Shown here in pieces: positions 18,557-27,828 of a DNA stretch of 64,000 nucleotides (positions are counted from its first letter, which is position 1; the number at the start of each line of letters is the position of its first letter). The DNA lies in assembly GCF_007280415.1 (NCBI RefSeq), contig NZ_VKKU01000002.1, positions 868,001-932,000 on the forward strand. Reading direction: 5' to 3'. The notes under the pieces are model-generated. The model did not search any database. It worked only from the letters and a program-made list of their open reading frames with translations, and had not been told where the DNA came from. This stretch comes from Sphingorhabdus contaminans (lineage in GTDB: Bacteria; Pseudomonadota; Alphaproteobacteria; Sphingomonadales; Sphingomonadaceae). A program made the position numbers and the translations under genes.

Positions 18557-19222
18557 CTAAGCCGGATAGCGAAGACGTCCTACAAATCGTGATACGCTCG
18601 GAATAAAGTCTTTCCGCGAGCGGACCTGCGCTTTCAACTTTTCAAACTGCATCACATTTTCAATCCGCCGATCAAGAAATGCACGCGTCTCGGAAAATTC
18701 AACACTTTCATCATTGATGAAAACGCTCAATGTGCTGCCATAAACGGCCGAAAGCATGGCACGTTTGGTATAGTGGTTGAAATCGCTGGATGTATCACCT
18801 GCCATTCGCCACATTCGGTCCGCGGTCCGCCATCCGATTTTGGAGGAACGGACGAGATTTTGCGGCATCGCCATAATCGCCATCGCACGGCGTAAAGATT
18901 CGCGATTGGGGTTCATCACCTCTAGTCGAGTAGCCAACAGGGTCGTAACGCGATCTCGAATTTTTAACGAATTCAACTTTTCTTCTGGCAGTCGATCTGC
19001 CAACTCCCGATCGACCGCGTCAATCCAAGAGTCGATCATTGCCATTGGATCCCCTTTGAATGACAAGGAGGCGATATCGGATTCAATGCCCAATTCTGAG
19101 GTCGCCAATTCTACCGCGACATCATTCCATCCGTCAAAGGCCGCATTGCGGGCAATAAGTGGTGCAAGCGCAAGACGAATTTCGTCTAGGGTCGGGTCCT
19201 TAGGAAGATCATGATTAATCAT
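18557..19222 (-). CDS. COQ9 family protein
   Basis: A 221-residue helical protein of the COQ9 family, a lipid-binding TetR-like fold that assists ubiquinone biosynthesis by presenting intermediates to COQ7. The C-terminal core SDFNHYTKRAMLSAVYGSTLSVFINDES is diagnostic. The ATG at 19222 was chosen; the upstream extension is not family-like. It lies between feoA and a DMT transporter on the same strand. Confidence 0.9.
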   Translation of the reverse strand: MINHDLPKDPTLDEIRLALAPLIARNAAFDGWNDVAVELATSELGIESDIASLSFKGDPMAMIDSWIDAVDRELADRLPEEKLNSLKIRDRVTTLLATRLEVMNPNRESLRRAMAIMAMPQNLVRSSKIGWRTADRMWRMAGDTSSDFNHYTKRAMLSAVYGSTLSVFINDESVEFSETRAFLDRRIENVMQFEKLKAQVRSRKDFIPSVSRFVGRLRYPA

Positions 19223-19260
19223 GAACCAGATGTAGGCGCAAGATGGCACCATTAAAAGAG

Positions 19261-20133
19261 CTATCGTTTTCTCACCAACACCAAAGCAATCATGACCAGT
19301 AGGCTACCCGTGAAATCAAGGGCTGTTAATGTCTCCCCAAAGGCCAGCCAACCAGCGGCAGCCGAGAGTGCTGGTTGAAGCAATAATGCCAGGCCGATGA
19401 CCAGTGGGCTGAAATGTGGAAGGGCATAGGTTAGGCAACCCTGACCCAAAAATTGCGAAGTGAACGCAAGCAACAGCACAGGCCACCAAACGGTCGGCAA
19501 TATTTGTTCGCCTGCATATAGCGACGCCGGCAGCAGGACAGCGGCTGCCACGGCACTTGCAAGAGCCAGAGAACCCCAGCTTTCCGTACTCTCCCTCACG
19601 CGTATCATCATGAGAAGATACACCGTATATGTTAGCCCGGCACCTAGGCAGAGCATATCTCCCGCGAAGTGCTCCGGCGACAATTCCAAACTTTGTCCCG
19701 TCAGTAGAATTGCACCGATGAAAGCCAATACAACCGACACAATTTGCCACTTTCCCGGCATTTTGCGGGCTGCCACCACTCCGTAAATGACCAGCAGCAG
19801 ACTGGCACAATTGGCGAATAGCGTCGCGTTGCCGAGCTTTGTTTTGAATATACCGATGTGCCAAGCGATGATGTCGATTCCAAAGAAGACACCCGCAATG
19901 AAAATGAAAATAAAGGTGCGCGGTTTCACAGAAGTAAGGCGGAATCCAAACTTACGGCCAACTAAAAATAGGAAAGGTGTGGCCAATGCCAGCCTCCAGA
20001 ATCCCGTTGCAATGGGGCCGCTGTCTGCAAAACGTACAAACAGGGGACCAAAAGCAATGGAAATGTTCCCCGCAATCAAGGCGAGAAAAGCCAATGCCTT
20101 TGGGCTTTGATGATGGAAAATATTTGTTGGCAT
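19261..20133 (-). CDS. DMT family (EamA) transporter
   Basis: A 290-residue inner-membrane protein with ten predicted helices in two EamA repeats, starting MPTNIFHHQSPKALAFLALIAGN. The first repeat contains PLFVRFADSGPIATGFWRLALATP and the second ends FGETLTALDFTGSLLVMIALVLVRKR, as in drug/metabolite exporters. The substrate cannot be read from sequence. It is divergent from the old-yellow-enzyme gene, with 73 bases between the starts. Confidence 0.87.
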   Translation of the reverse strand: MPTNIFHHQSPKALAFLALIAGNISIAFGPLFVRFADSGPIATGFWRLALATPFLFLVGRKFGFRLTSVKPRTFIFIFIAGVFFGIDIIAWHIGIFKTKLGNATLFANCASLLLVIYGVVAARKMPGKWQIVSVVLAFIGAILLTGQSLELSPEHFAGDMLCLGAGLTYTVYLLMMIRVRESTESWGSLALASAVAAAVLLPASLYAGEQILPTVWWPVLLLAFTSQFLGQGCLTYALPHFSPLVIGLALLLQPALSAAAGWLAFGETLTALDFTGSLLVMIALVLVRKR

Positions 20134-20206
20134 AAACCCCCGTTGCAATTTGCAACGCTTATCCGCATCTTGGTCGCAACCAAAGCTTAAAAGAACAGGA
20201 AGACTT

Positions 20207-21301
20207 ATGACCGCAACTTTGTTCGATCCGATCCAACTTGGCGCAATCGGTGCACCCAATCGCATATTTATGTCGCCCCTAACCCGCGGACGCAGCACCG
20301 CTGGTCATGTTCCAATATCCGATTTGAAAGCCGACTATTACAGTCAGCGTGCGAGCGCGGGCCTTATCATCGCGGAGGCAACCGGAATTTCACAGGAAGG
20401 TTTAGGTTGGCCTTCTGCACCAGGTATCTGGAACGATAATCAGGTGGCAGCATGGAAACCAGTGACTGACGCCGTGCACGGAGCCGGCGGGCGAATTATT
20501 TTGCAATTGTGGCATATGGGTCGGCTAGTGCATCCGGATTTTCTTGGTGGTTCGCAACCAGTGTCGGCATCAGCAACCACTGCCCCGGGGGACGCGCACA
20601 CCGCTGAGGGTAAAAAGCCCTATGTGCAAGCGCGGGCGCTGGAAACATCGGAAATTCCGCGTATCGTTGAAGATTATGTTACGGCCGCAAAAAACGCCAT
20701 TGCGGCTGGATTTGACGGGGTGCAAATTCACGCTGCCAACGGGTATTTAATCGACCAGTTTCTTCGCGACAATTCTAATTTCCGCACTGACCAATATGGC
20801 GGCTCCATCGAAAACCGTATCCGCTTACTTTGCGAAGTGACGGAGGCAGTAGTCAGTGCCGTCGGAGCCGATCGTACAGCCGTAAGACTGTCACCCAATG
20901 GCGAAACGCAGGGAGTTGATGATAGCAACCCAGTTTCGCTGTTTACGACGGCAGCGGCTGCCCTCCAAAAAATCGGAATCGCCTTCCTTGAGCTGAGAGA
21001 AGTAAAGCCTTACGGCAATTTTGGCAGGACAGATGTGCCCCGTGTCTCCCCTCAAATTCGGCAAGTGTTCAAAGGTCCACTTGTTCTGAATCAAGAATAT
21101 ACAAAGGAACTGGCGGATGCGGATTTGGCTTCAGGCCTTGCTGACGCGATAAGCTTTGGTCGCCCATATATCAGTAACCCTGATCTTGTGGATCGTCTTC
21201 GAACAGGAGCTGATCTGGCGAAAGACAATTATCGGACATGGTATTCGCCAGGCGCAGAGGGATATACGGACTATCCGTTTCTTGAACGCAGCCACGCTTA
21301 A
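20207..21301 (+). CDS. Alkene reductase, old yellow enzyme family
   Basis: A 364-residue FMN-dependent ene-reductase (NemA/OYE type). Seen are LFDPIQLGAIGAPNRIFMSPLTRGR, the active-site HAANGYLIDQFLRDNSN, DQYGGSIENR and SFGRPYISNPDLV (FMN phosphate binding). These enzymes reduce activated double bonds, and often nitro compounds, with NAD(P)H. The ATG at 20207 follows AGGAAG. The sterol-desaturase gene starts 5 bases after the stop, suggesting an operon. Confidence 0.94.
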   Translation: MTATLFDPIQLGAIGAPNRIFMSPLTRGRSTAGHVPISDLKADYYSQRASAGLIIAEATGISQEGLGWPSAPGIWNDNQVAAWKPVTDAVHGAGGRIILQLWHMGRLVHPDFLGGSQPVSASATTAPGDAHTAEGKKPYVQARALETSEIPRIVEDYVTAAKNAIAAGFDGVQIHAANGYLIDQFLRDNSNFRTDQYGGSIENRIRLLCEVTEAVVSAVGADRTAVRLSPNGETQGVDDSNPVSLFTTAAAALQKIGIAFLELREVKPYGNFGRTDVPRVSPQIRQVFKGPLVLNQEYTKELADADLASGLADAISFGRPYISNPDLVDRLRTGADLAKDNYRTWYSPGAEGYTDYPFLERSHA

Positions 21302-21306
21302 CGTTC

Positions 21307-22098
21307 ATGCTTGCGGCGGGGCTGAATTTTTATGTGATTGCTATACCCGCCGGCTTGCTCATCCTGTTTTCAATTGCCGAGTGTTTATGGCCCCGCAGCA
21401 AACGCGTTCTGGGGCGCCTCCCACGCTGGCGGACACATGCGCTGTTTTTTCTAACTAACGCCGCTTTAGGTAGATTGCTTGCGTTGTTCGTTGTCGTGGG
21501 AAGTGCTGCGACTTGGTCTGCGGCCAATGAATTCGGCCTGCTCTACCAAAGCGAATGGCCTTGGTGGATAGAGGCTTGCGTCGGCTTTCTGTTACTCGAT
21601 TTAGCCGTTTGGGTGCAACATTGGGCTATGCACAGGTCGCACATATTATGGCGGGTACATAAAGTGCACCATAGTGATCGCGATCTGGACGCAACTACAG
21701 CGCTGCGGTTCCATCCTTTCGAGCTCTTTATATCCACTTTTTTCAAGTCGGCCTGCGTCGCTTTACTGGGCATCCCCGTACTTGTTGCACTTGCTTTTGA
21801 GGTTTGGCTTAATTGCAATGCCCTATTCAACCATAGCAATATTCGTCTTCCAAGTGCCCTTGATCGAGCGCTGAGAATAGTTTTGGTTACGCCCGACATG
21901 CACCTCGTTCACCACAGCACGAATGTCAAAGATCAGTGTCAAAACTACGGTTTTGCTCTGACTTGGTGGGACCGAATATTTGGGACCTATGCCGATCAAC
22001 CCACTATGGACCGAGATCAACAAACTGTCGGTCTTGAAAACATAACAGATGACCGTCCGGCACAGTTTATGTGGAGTATGAAGCAGCCATTGACGTAG
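21307..22098 (+). CDS. Sterol desaturase/fatty acid hydroxylase family protein
   Basis: A 263-residue membrane di-iron protein. The histidine clusters HWAMHR, HKVHHSD, RFHPFE and HLVHHST that bind the iron pair are all present, between several hydrophobic helices. Bacterial members hydroxylate or desaturate fatty acids, carotenoids or other lipids; this one's substrate is unknown. It follows the old-yellow-enzyme gene by 5 bases and precedes the DUF3604 gene. Confidence 0.9.
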   Translation: MLAAGLNFYVIAIPAGLLILFSIAECLWPRSKRVLGRLPRWRTHALFFLTNAALGRLLALFVVVGSAATWSAANEFGLLYQSEWPWWIEACVGFLLLDLAVWVQHWAMHRSHILWRVHKVHHSDRDLDATTALRFHPFELFISTFFKSACVALLGIPVLVALAFEVWLNCNALFNHSNIRLPSALDRALRIVLVTPDMHLVHHSTNVKDQCQNYGFALTWWDRIFGTYADQPTMDRDQQTVGLENITDDRPAQFMWSMKQPLT

Positions 22099-22174
22099 CG
22101 TCAATGCGGCCTTTACATGCACCACTTGACGAGCCCCGAATTCCAGAGCAGTTTTCTTCGCGGGAGTGGGGAAA

Positions 22175-24112
22175 ATGCCGAAAAAACGTTTCATCTTTTT
22201 AGGGGCGGTTGCCGTCCTAGCCATCGGTTTCGGAGCAACTTACGGATGGCGTCAATGGCAGGAAAAATCTGTCCTCGATGATTCCAGGATCGCACAGGTT
22301 GCGTCAGATAAAGAAAACACATCTGGCCCAGCGATGAAGCTGCTCTGGGGTGACACCCATTTGCATACATCAAACTCGATTGATGCATTCGGGTTTGGTG
22401 TCAAACTGGGACCCGAGGAAGCATTGCGTTTCGCTCGCGGGGAGGAAGTTACCTCGACCTGGGGTTTAAAAGCAAAGCTGGAACGCCCACTGGATTTTCT
22501 CGTGATTGCAGATCACTCAGGTGGGCTCGGTGCGACTAAGGCATTATACGACGCACCTGGTTTCCTCATCCGCGATCCAGTATTGCGCCGCTGGCATGAT
22601 GAGATGCACAAAGGACCCGAAGGCATGCAGAGGGTCACAGCAGAGCTTATTGATCGGGTGGGTCGCAACGACCTTCCAAAGTCACTTACCGATCCTGAAA
22701 GACAGCGCGAGACATCAACTAATATCTGGACCCAGCATAGCACCCTGATCGAACGTTACAACGAACCGGGTAAGTTTACCGCATTTATGGGTTTCGAGTA
22801 CACTTTGATGCCAGGTGGCAACAATCTGCATCGTGTTGTTATGTTCCGTGACGGCAAAAGCCGTACCGATCAAGTGCTCCCATATGACCCCGGCCAAGGC
22901 GATACTCCTGTGAGCCAGCTCTGGGACTATATGGATAATTATGAAAAACGTACGGGCGGTAAAGTCTTGGCCATTCCGCATAATAGTAACTTGTCGAACG
23001 GCCTAATGTTCGAGCTGGTTGGCCCTGGCGGAGGACCAATGACCGCGGAGTATGCGCGTCGCCGCGCAGCTCGGGAGCCAGTGGTGGAAATGACGCAAAT
23101 CAAAGGTGACAGCGAAGCGCATCCGTTCCTGTCTCCGAATGACGAATTTGCAGGTTTTGGAACTGCAGGCTGGGATTTGGGCAATTTAACCATGCAGGCC
23201 GCAAAAAAGCCTCAGGATTTTGCGGGAGAGTATATTCGCGAGGCATTGAAACGCGGACTTGCAATTGAAGCGAAAACGGGAGTGAACCCCTATAAATTTG
23301 GCGTTATTGGTTCAACAGATAGTCATACTGCACTCGCAACCGCTGATGAGAATAATTTTTTCGGTAAGCACTCAGGCGGTGAGCCCAATGGGAAACGGGC
23401 ATCAGAACCACAAAATCTTGGAACTCGAATGGGGCGCTTTGGTTGGCACTATCTCGCCGGAGGTTATGCTGCCGTGTGGGCAACGGCCAATACCCGCGCA
23501 GCCATTTTTGACGCAATGATGCGTAAGGAAATTTATGCCACCACCGGACCACGGATGACCGTGCGATTCTTTGGCGGATGGGATTTTAAGCCCAGTGATT
23601 TTAAGGGCAATTGGGTAATGTCAGGTTATAAGCGTGGCGTGCCCATGGGAAGCGACCTTAAGCCTGGTAAAGGAGTACCCACCTTTATCATTTCTGCTCT
23701 CAAGGATCCGATCGGCGCCAATCTTGATCGTGTTCAGGTTGTTAAAGGATGGGTCGATGCATCCGGACAGATGCACGAAAAGGTATTCGACGTGGCTTGG
23801 GGTGATGCAGACAAGCGAAAGCGGGACGCTACTGGAAAGATTCCGGCCGTAGGGGACACAGTAGACGTCACTAAAGCAAGTTATACCAATATCATTGGTG
23901 ATCCTGAGTTACAGACGGTGTGGAGCGACCTCGAATTCAACCCGAACCAAAAGGCTTTCTATTATCTGCGTATTCTAGAAATTCCGACACCGCGGTGGGT
24001 TCTTTTCGACGCTATCCGGTATGGCGCAAAGTTATTGCCGGGTACCCAGTTAAAATCGCAAGAAAGGGCGTATTCGTCACCGATCTGGTATAATCCGACC
24101 AAAGCAAGTTGA
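22175..24112 (+). CDS. DUF3604 protein, membrane-anchored, PHP-like metal site
   Basis: A 645-residue protein with a short cytoplasmic start (PKKR), one N-terminal hydrophobic helix (about residues 5-24) and a large exported body. WGDTHLHTSNSIDAFGFG near residue 53 and IGSTDSHTA near residue 375 are PHP/metallo-hydrolase-like metal motifs, as is VIADHSG near residue 110. DUF3604 proteins are common in marine and sphingomonad genomes; their reaction is not established. The ATG at 22175 was chosen over GTG at 22166 because of the GGGAGTGGGG stretch upstream. The stop overlaps the T-run of the opposite-strand terminator. Confidence 0.88.
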   Translation: MPKKRFIFLGAVAVLAIGFGATYGWRQWQEKSVLDDSRIAQVASDKENTSGPAMKLLWGDTHLHTSNSIDAFGFGVKLGPEEALRFARGEEVTSTWGLKAKLERPLDFLVIADHSGGLGATKALYDAPGFLIRDPVLRRWHDEMHKGPEGMQRVTAELIDRVGRNDLPKSLTDPERQRETSTNIWTQHSTLIERYNEPGKFTAFMGFEYTLMPGGNNLHRVVMFRDGKSRTDQVLPYDPGQGDTPVSQLWDYMDNYEKRTGGKVLAIPHNSNLSNGLMFELVGPGGGPMTAEYARRRAAREPVVEMTQIKGDSEAHPFLSPNDEFAGFGTAGWDLGNLTMQAAKKPQDFAGEYIREALKRGLAIEAKTGVNPYKFGVIGSTDSHTALATADENNFFGKHSGGEPNGKRASEPQNLGTRMGRFGWHYLAGGYAAVWATANTRAAIFDAMMRKEIYATTGPRMTVRFFGGWDFKPSDFKGNWVMSGYKRGVPMGSDLKPGKGVPTFIISALKDPIGANLDRVQVVKGWVDASGQMHEKVFDVAWGDADKRKRDATGKIPAVGDTVDVTKASYTNIIGDPELQTVWSDLEFNPNQKAFYYLRILEIPTPRWVLFDAIRYGAKLLPGTQLKSQERAYSSPIWYNPTKAS

Positions 24113-24137
24113 AAAAAGGAGGGCTTGGAAAGCCCTC
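24112..24137 (-). terminator. Rho-independent terminator after mmcB
   Basis: The stem GAGGGCTT/AAGCCCTC (24119-24126 and 24130-24137) closes a GGA loop. Read on the minus strand it is followed by CCTTTTTTC (24111-24119), placing it just after the mmcB stop. Its T-run overlaps the stop codon of the convergent DUF3604 gene. There is no T-run on the plus strand. Confidence 0.8.
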
Positions 24138-24141
24138 ACGT

Positions 24142-24642
24142 TCATTCGGCTTCAATCTCGGCCAATACTGGGTCAGGATCAGCAATGCCCATCAAACGAC
24201 GCATGGCTAAGCGGGCTAGACGTTGTGTCTCTGTCTTTCGTCGCGCCGCCGCCATGGGAACTAACGCCGCGGGGCGAGCGATTTCGGCGTCATAAGCGTC
24301 TGCAATAATAAGTCCTGTTCGTTCAGGCAGGAATGAATCTTGGTACAAGGGACCTATATCAAATCTCTCCGGCACTGCCCAAAAGAAGCGATCGCAAAAA
24401 TCTAGATATTCTTGCCATTTTTGGTCACCCAATAAATCCGCACGCGCGCATTTTATCTCGACCAATATGATTTCACCTTTCGTGTTTATACCCATTAGAT
24501 CTGCACGCCGATTATTCCGTAGCGAAACCTCAGGCTGAACCATGATCTGATTGCGTAAAAACAGGCGCGAAACACCACGCGCAACAGCAGCGGCATTCAC
24601 TGCAAGCATAGGCAAAGGATCGAAGTTAGCAGCATCAGTCAT
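24142..24642 (-). CDS. mmcB: MmcB family DNA repair protein
   Basis: A 166-residue protein of the MmcB family, named for its role in mitomycin C resistance in Caulobacter. A PD-(D/E)xK-nuclease-like core is visible: RADLMGINTKGEIILVEIKCAR, with the D and E-x-K residues. QPEVSLRNNRRAD and DFCDRFFWAVP are also family features. The ATG at 24642 was chosen over 24672. It has its own terminator on each side, so it is probably transcribed alone. Confidence 0.9.
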   Translation of the reverse strand: MTDAANFDPLPMLAVNAAAVARGVSRLFLRNQIMVQPEVSLRNNRRADLMGINTKGEIILVEIKCARADLLGDQKWQEYLDFCDRFFWAVPERFDIGPLYQDSFLPERTGLIIADAYDAEIARPAALVPMAAARRKTETQRLARLAMRRLMGIADPDPVLAEIEAE

Positions 24643-24675
24643 GTCAGGACTGATAGAACATATAAGGAACAAAAT

Positions 24676-24705
24676 AAAGGCTCCAATTCGGAGCCTCTAT
24701 TTTTA
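24676..24705 (-). terminator. Rho-independent terminator after the SleB-type hydrolase gene (possibly bidirectional)
   Basis: The stem AGGCTCC (24678-24684)/GGAGCCT (24690-24696) closes an AATTC loop. It is flanked by a T-rich run on both strands: TTTATTTTG leftward and CTATTTTTAG rightward. It lies between the stop of the hydrolase gene and the start of mmcB. Confidence 0.78.
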
Positions 24706-24721
24706 GTTCGCTTTGGGCGGA

Positions 24722-25432
24722 TCAACGATAGAATATATGGTTGTCGATCGATCCGATCCGGGTCAACCTCCAACCCGGCGAAACATGACGTGCGTGGAAA
24801 AATAGTGCGCCTTCAACTGGGCTTTTCCAACTGTCATTAAGTGCGATCCGACTGATCGCCACAGCATTACGCCAATGCGCACTGCCCGTTGAAATAGGCG
24901 GCATGCCACCGCCACGTACAAATGAGAACTGACTTTTTTGATACACTACACCGCAAAGCGTAGAGGGGAAGCGTCCTGACTGGGACCGAGCGATAACAAC
25001 TCGTGCAACTGCTAACTGTCCAGCAAGGGATTCCCCTTTAGATTCAAAATAAACTGCACTTGCTAAACAACGCTCTTCGGCATTGAGCGGTTCTCGCACG
25101 TCTTGCATGCTTACGAGTTCTGCTAGCGAGGAAACGGGATTGGTTATCTCGGAATCGCTTTCTGCGCCTTCCGGTTTCGACTGCTCGCGATCGGTTGGTA
25201 TAAACACGATATCGCCATCTTGAGTAAGACTCGTCGTCACTTCACCTGATTTCAGGCGGTCGACATTTTCCTGATCTGAAGCGATTTGGGCCGCATCAAC
25301 TACGATGGCGGATGCGCTAAGCGCTGCGCTTTGGTCATTTCCAAAAGCAAAACCAGCATCGGCGGTCAGAACGGCGGATGCTAGTGTACACGAAATGGCC
25401 ACCACGGAGGCAGCCCGAACCATTTTCAACAT
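24722..25432 (-). CDS. Cell wall hydrolase, SleB family
   Basis: A 236-residue exported protein with a signal peptide (MVRAASVVAISCTLASAVLTADAGFA) and a C-terminal Hydrolase_2/SleB domain from about residue 115. That domain has ERCLASAVYFESKGESLAGQLAVARVVIARS, with the catalytic Glu, and NDSWKSPVEGALFFHARHVSPGW. The SleB family are peptidoglycan lytic enzymes; in non-sporing bacteria they are wall-remodelling enzymes. The linker at residues 40-110 is low-complexity and acidic. It is followed by a terminator. Confidence 0.9.
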   Translation of the reverse strand: MLKMVRAASVVAISCTLASAVLTADAGFAFGNDQSAALSASAIVVDAAQIASDQENVDRLKSGEVTTSLTQDGDIVFIPTDREQSKPEGAESDSEITNPVSSLAELVSMQDVREPLNAEERCLASAVYFESKGESLAGQLAVARVVIARSQSGRFPSTLCGVVYQKSQFSFVRGGGMPPISTGSAHWRNAVAISRIALNDSWKSPVEGALFFHARHVSPGWRLTRIGSIDNHIFYR

Positions 25433-25599
25433 TAATCGTACATTAGTGCGGTGGCAGCAGCGGATGAGCCTCTAATCTTTTGTTCTGGCTCTTCGTTTGT
25501 TGCATCCGACTCGCGTGTTTGTCTGGTCACCCCAATTGTGTCCCGCGCGACAACCTTCGCTACTCGTTGCGCGCCCCTCTATTGAGCATCACCGCGCAG

Positions 25600-25944
25600 T
25601 CAAGACTCAGCGACTAAAAGTCCGTTCAACCGTTCTTTCGACGCGACATCCAGTTCAAGAACCCACAAATCAGGATCGCTTTTCGTACGCGATTTCCAAT
25701 ATTTTGTGATCTCTGTATCGTTACCCTCAACCCCTAGTATTATCGGGTGCCAGGAAAAGGAACCATCAAGTTCAGGAAAACGCTCATAGATAACAGGATC
25801 AGAACCCTTAATCTGCCCGACAAGTAAAATGGCACCCGACAGTTGGTCGCCTTTGCGCAGAACGGTGGCAAATCCGCCTTGGGCTTCGGTAAGTTTCTGA
25901 AGCGCCGAAACGCGAAACTCACTGGTGAACCGCACAAAACTCAA
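25600..25944 (-). CDS. DUF1491 family protein
   Basis: A 114-residue protein matching DUF1491, a small alphaproteobacterial family of unknown function: RFTSEFRVSALQKLTEAQGGFATVLRKGD and a C-terminal SDPDLWVLELDVASKERLN. It starts with TTG, which overlaps the ptsN stop by four bases (TTGA), so it is translated by coupling to ptsN. The next in-frame start would be a GTG three codons on. Confidence 0.85.
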   Translation of the reverse strand: MSFVRFTSEFRVSALQKLTEAQGGFATVLRKGDQLSGAILLVGQIKGSDPVIYERFPELDGSFSWHPIILGVEGNDTEITKYWKSRTKSDPDLWVLELDVASKERLNGLLVAES

Positions 25945-26408
25945 GCAGCGTTGCGCTCTTCAGACAAGGTTAGCAGTGCGAACATTGCTCCTGCATCAGC
26001 AGCACCACGTAGTTGCGTACGAAATTTTTCGTCCCGGAAGAGGCGCGATACCTCGGCAAGTGCTCGCAAATGTGATGCACCATCTTGGGCAGGGGAAATC
26101 AGCGCGCAAACCAAATCTACCGGTTCGTCGTCGACAGCATCATAGTCTACAGGTTTCGCCAGACGGGCAAAGACAGCTACCGGCACTTCAATGCCTGAAA
26201 CCTTACAATGAGGGATCGCCGTACCACCACCAAATCCGGTTGGACCCAATCGCTCCCGCTCAATCAGGCCGTCAAGAACGGCGCTTGAGTCGAGCAAATA
26301 GTTTTCGGCGGCAAGGGTCGAAAGGCGTGCGAGAAGATCAGATTTGCTCGCGCAAACCAAATTCGCAACGACAGCTCCCTCAACGAGCCTTGTAGAAATT
26401 CGAATCAT
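25941..26408 (-). CDS. ptsN: Nitrogen-related PTS enzyme IIA (PtsN)
   Basis: A 155-residue EIIA(Ntr)-like protein. The phospho-accepting histidine is in GFGGGTAIPHCKV (near residue 68), and the fold ends with ALAEVSRLFRDEKFRTQL. PtsN proteins are regulatory, linking nitrogen, potassium and stringent responses, and do not transport sugar. Placement after hpf is conserved, where it usually follows rpoN; rpoN is not seen here. The ATG at 26408 was chosen. Confidence 0.94.
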   Translation of the reverse strand: MIRISTRLVEGAVVANLVCASKSDLLARLSTLAAENYLLDSSAVLDGLIERERLGPTGFGGGTAIPHCKVSGIEVPVAVFARLAKPVDYDAVDDEPVDLVCALISPAQDGASHLRALAEVSRLFRDEKFRTQLRGAADAGAMFALLTLSEERNAA

Positions 26409-26498
26409 ATCTTGTTCAATTGCACCCGGTCGGGAACCGGGAAGCAAACCCCAAATATCTGAATATGTTTAAATATGTGTCGTGATGTTGGCCGAATT

Positions 26499-27074
26499 CT
26501 AAGGTGCCGATTTCGGTTCAACCCACCCGATCGTGCCGTCTTCGCGGCGGTAAACCATATTATGGCGGCCAGTGCCAGTGTTTTTAAACAGTAAAGCAGG
26601 CGTGTTGCGCAAATCCATGAGCATGACGGCATCTGACACAGTGGATTCTGGAATATCAACACTCATCTCTGCCACGATCACTGGCGCGTCAGGTGGCGGA
26701 ACGTCTTCAGAGAAGTCTCCACCGTCAAAGACGGTATATGCGGCTTCTTCTTCGCGGAGGGCATGCGCGGATTGAGCATGTCGGTCCTGTAAACGTCTCA
26801 TGTAGCGACGAAGTTGTTTTTCAATACGGTCGGCCGCTTGATCAAGCGCTACATGTGCATCCTGCGCTTCGCCTCGACCCTTCAGCACGAGACCTTGCAT
26901 CACGTGCATTACAATATCACTTGTGAAACGTTCATGCGGTCCACGACCGAATGTGGCATGCGACGAAAGTGCCTTGGAAAAATATTTGTTGGCGATGGCG
27001 CCAAGCCGCTTTTCTACATGGCTTTGCAATGCTTCACCGGTCTCGACCTGATGTCCTGAAACCCTGATATCCAT
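26499..27074 (-). CDS. hpf: Ribosome hibernation promoting factor, long form
   Basis: A 191-residue long HPF. The N-terminal S30AE domain (MDIRVSGHQVETGEALQSHVE, ending RRYMRRLQDRH) is joined by a linker to a C-terminal dimerisation domain (ALLFKNTGTGRHNMVYRREDGTIGWVEPK). The long form dimerises 70S ribosomes into 100S particles in stationary phase. A GGAGATAAGC stretch precedes the ATG. Adjacent dnaQ and ptsN are on the same strand. Confidence 0.95.
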   Translation of the reverse strand: MDIRVSGHQVETGEALQSHVEKRLGAIANKYFSKALSSHATFGRGPHERFTSDIVMHVMQGLVLKGRGEAQDAHVALDQAADRIEKQLRRYMRRLQDRHAQSAHALREEEAAYTVFDGGDFSEDVPPPDAPVIVAEMSVDIPESTVSDAVMLMDLRNTPALLFKNTGTGRHNMVYRREDGTIGWVEPKSAP

Positions 27075-27089
27075 TGCTTATCTCCTTTT

Positions 27090-27797
27090 CTATAGTGCTG
27101 ACTCGGAACCAAGCCAGAGCGCATCTTTGATTTTGGATATAAATTCACTGTGTAACGCCAATTCTTGGGGGGTGGCGCTATGTGGACGAGCTGCGCGAAA
27201 TGGGCGATCTCTTACAAACTGGCGTACACTACCATCGTCCAATCCTACAACGGCAGCCTTGTCATCCACTAAACCAAGACCAATCTGGCGGCCGCCAGTA
27301 AGTTCAATATAGAGCTGTGCGAGTAATTCAGCGTCCAGCAGTGCGCCATGTTTTATGCGGTGGCTCCGGTCAATGCCGTATCGCGAGCATAATGCGTCCA
27401 GGGATAGCTTCGCCCCCGGATGCTTTGCGCGCGCCAGTCCAATTGTATCTATCATGCGGTCGAGCGAAATCGGGTCAAAACCACAAAGTTGAAGTTCGGC
27501 GTTGAGAAAGCCAAAGTCAAAGCTCGCATTGTGCGCAACAAGCGGGCTGTCGCCCAGGAACTCGAGCAATTCCTCAGCCTTTTCCGCAAAAAGCGGTTTA
27601 TCTGACAAAAAACGATCCGATAAGCCATGCACCTGCTCGGCCGCTGCAGGCATTGGTCGTTGCGGATTGAAATAGGCGTGGTAGCTTTCACCGGTTATCA
27701 CCCGGCCGACCATTTCGATGCATCCTATCTCTACCATCCGATCCCCAGTATGGGGATCAAAGCCGGTCGTTTCGGTATCGAAAATTATCTCTCGCAT
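27090..27797 (-). CDS. dnaQ: DNA polymerase III epsilon subunit (proofreading exonuclease)
   Basis: A 235-residue 3'-5' exonuclease of the DnaQ family: Exo I FDTETTGFDPHTGDRMVEIG, Exo II HNASFDFGFLNAEL, Exo III HGALLDAELLAQLYIELTGG. The length and position next to coaE and aroE by the origin fit the replicative epsilon subunit. The C-terminal segment after about residue 180 should bind the polymerase alpha subunit. Confidence 0.95.
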   Translation of the reverse strand: MREIIFDTETTGFDPHTGDRMVEIGCIEMVGRVITGESYHAYFNPQRPMPAAAEQVHGLSDRFLSDKPLFAEKAEELLEFLGDSPLVAHNASFDFGFLNAELQLCGFDPISLDRMIDTIGLARAKHPGAKLSLDALCSRYGIDRSHRIKHGALLDAELLAQLYIELTGGRQIGLGLVDDKAAVVGLDDGSVRQFVRDRPFRAARPHSATPQELALHSEFISKIKDALWLGSESAL

Positions 27798-27828
27798 TCT
27801 ATTCTCGAATGTGAGCCTGTTTTACAGG

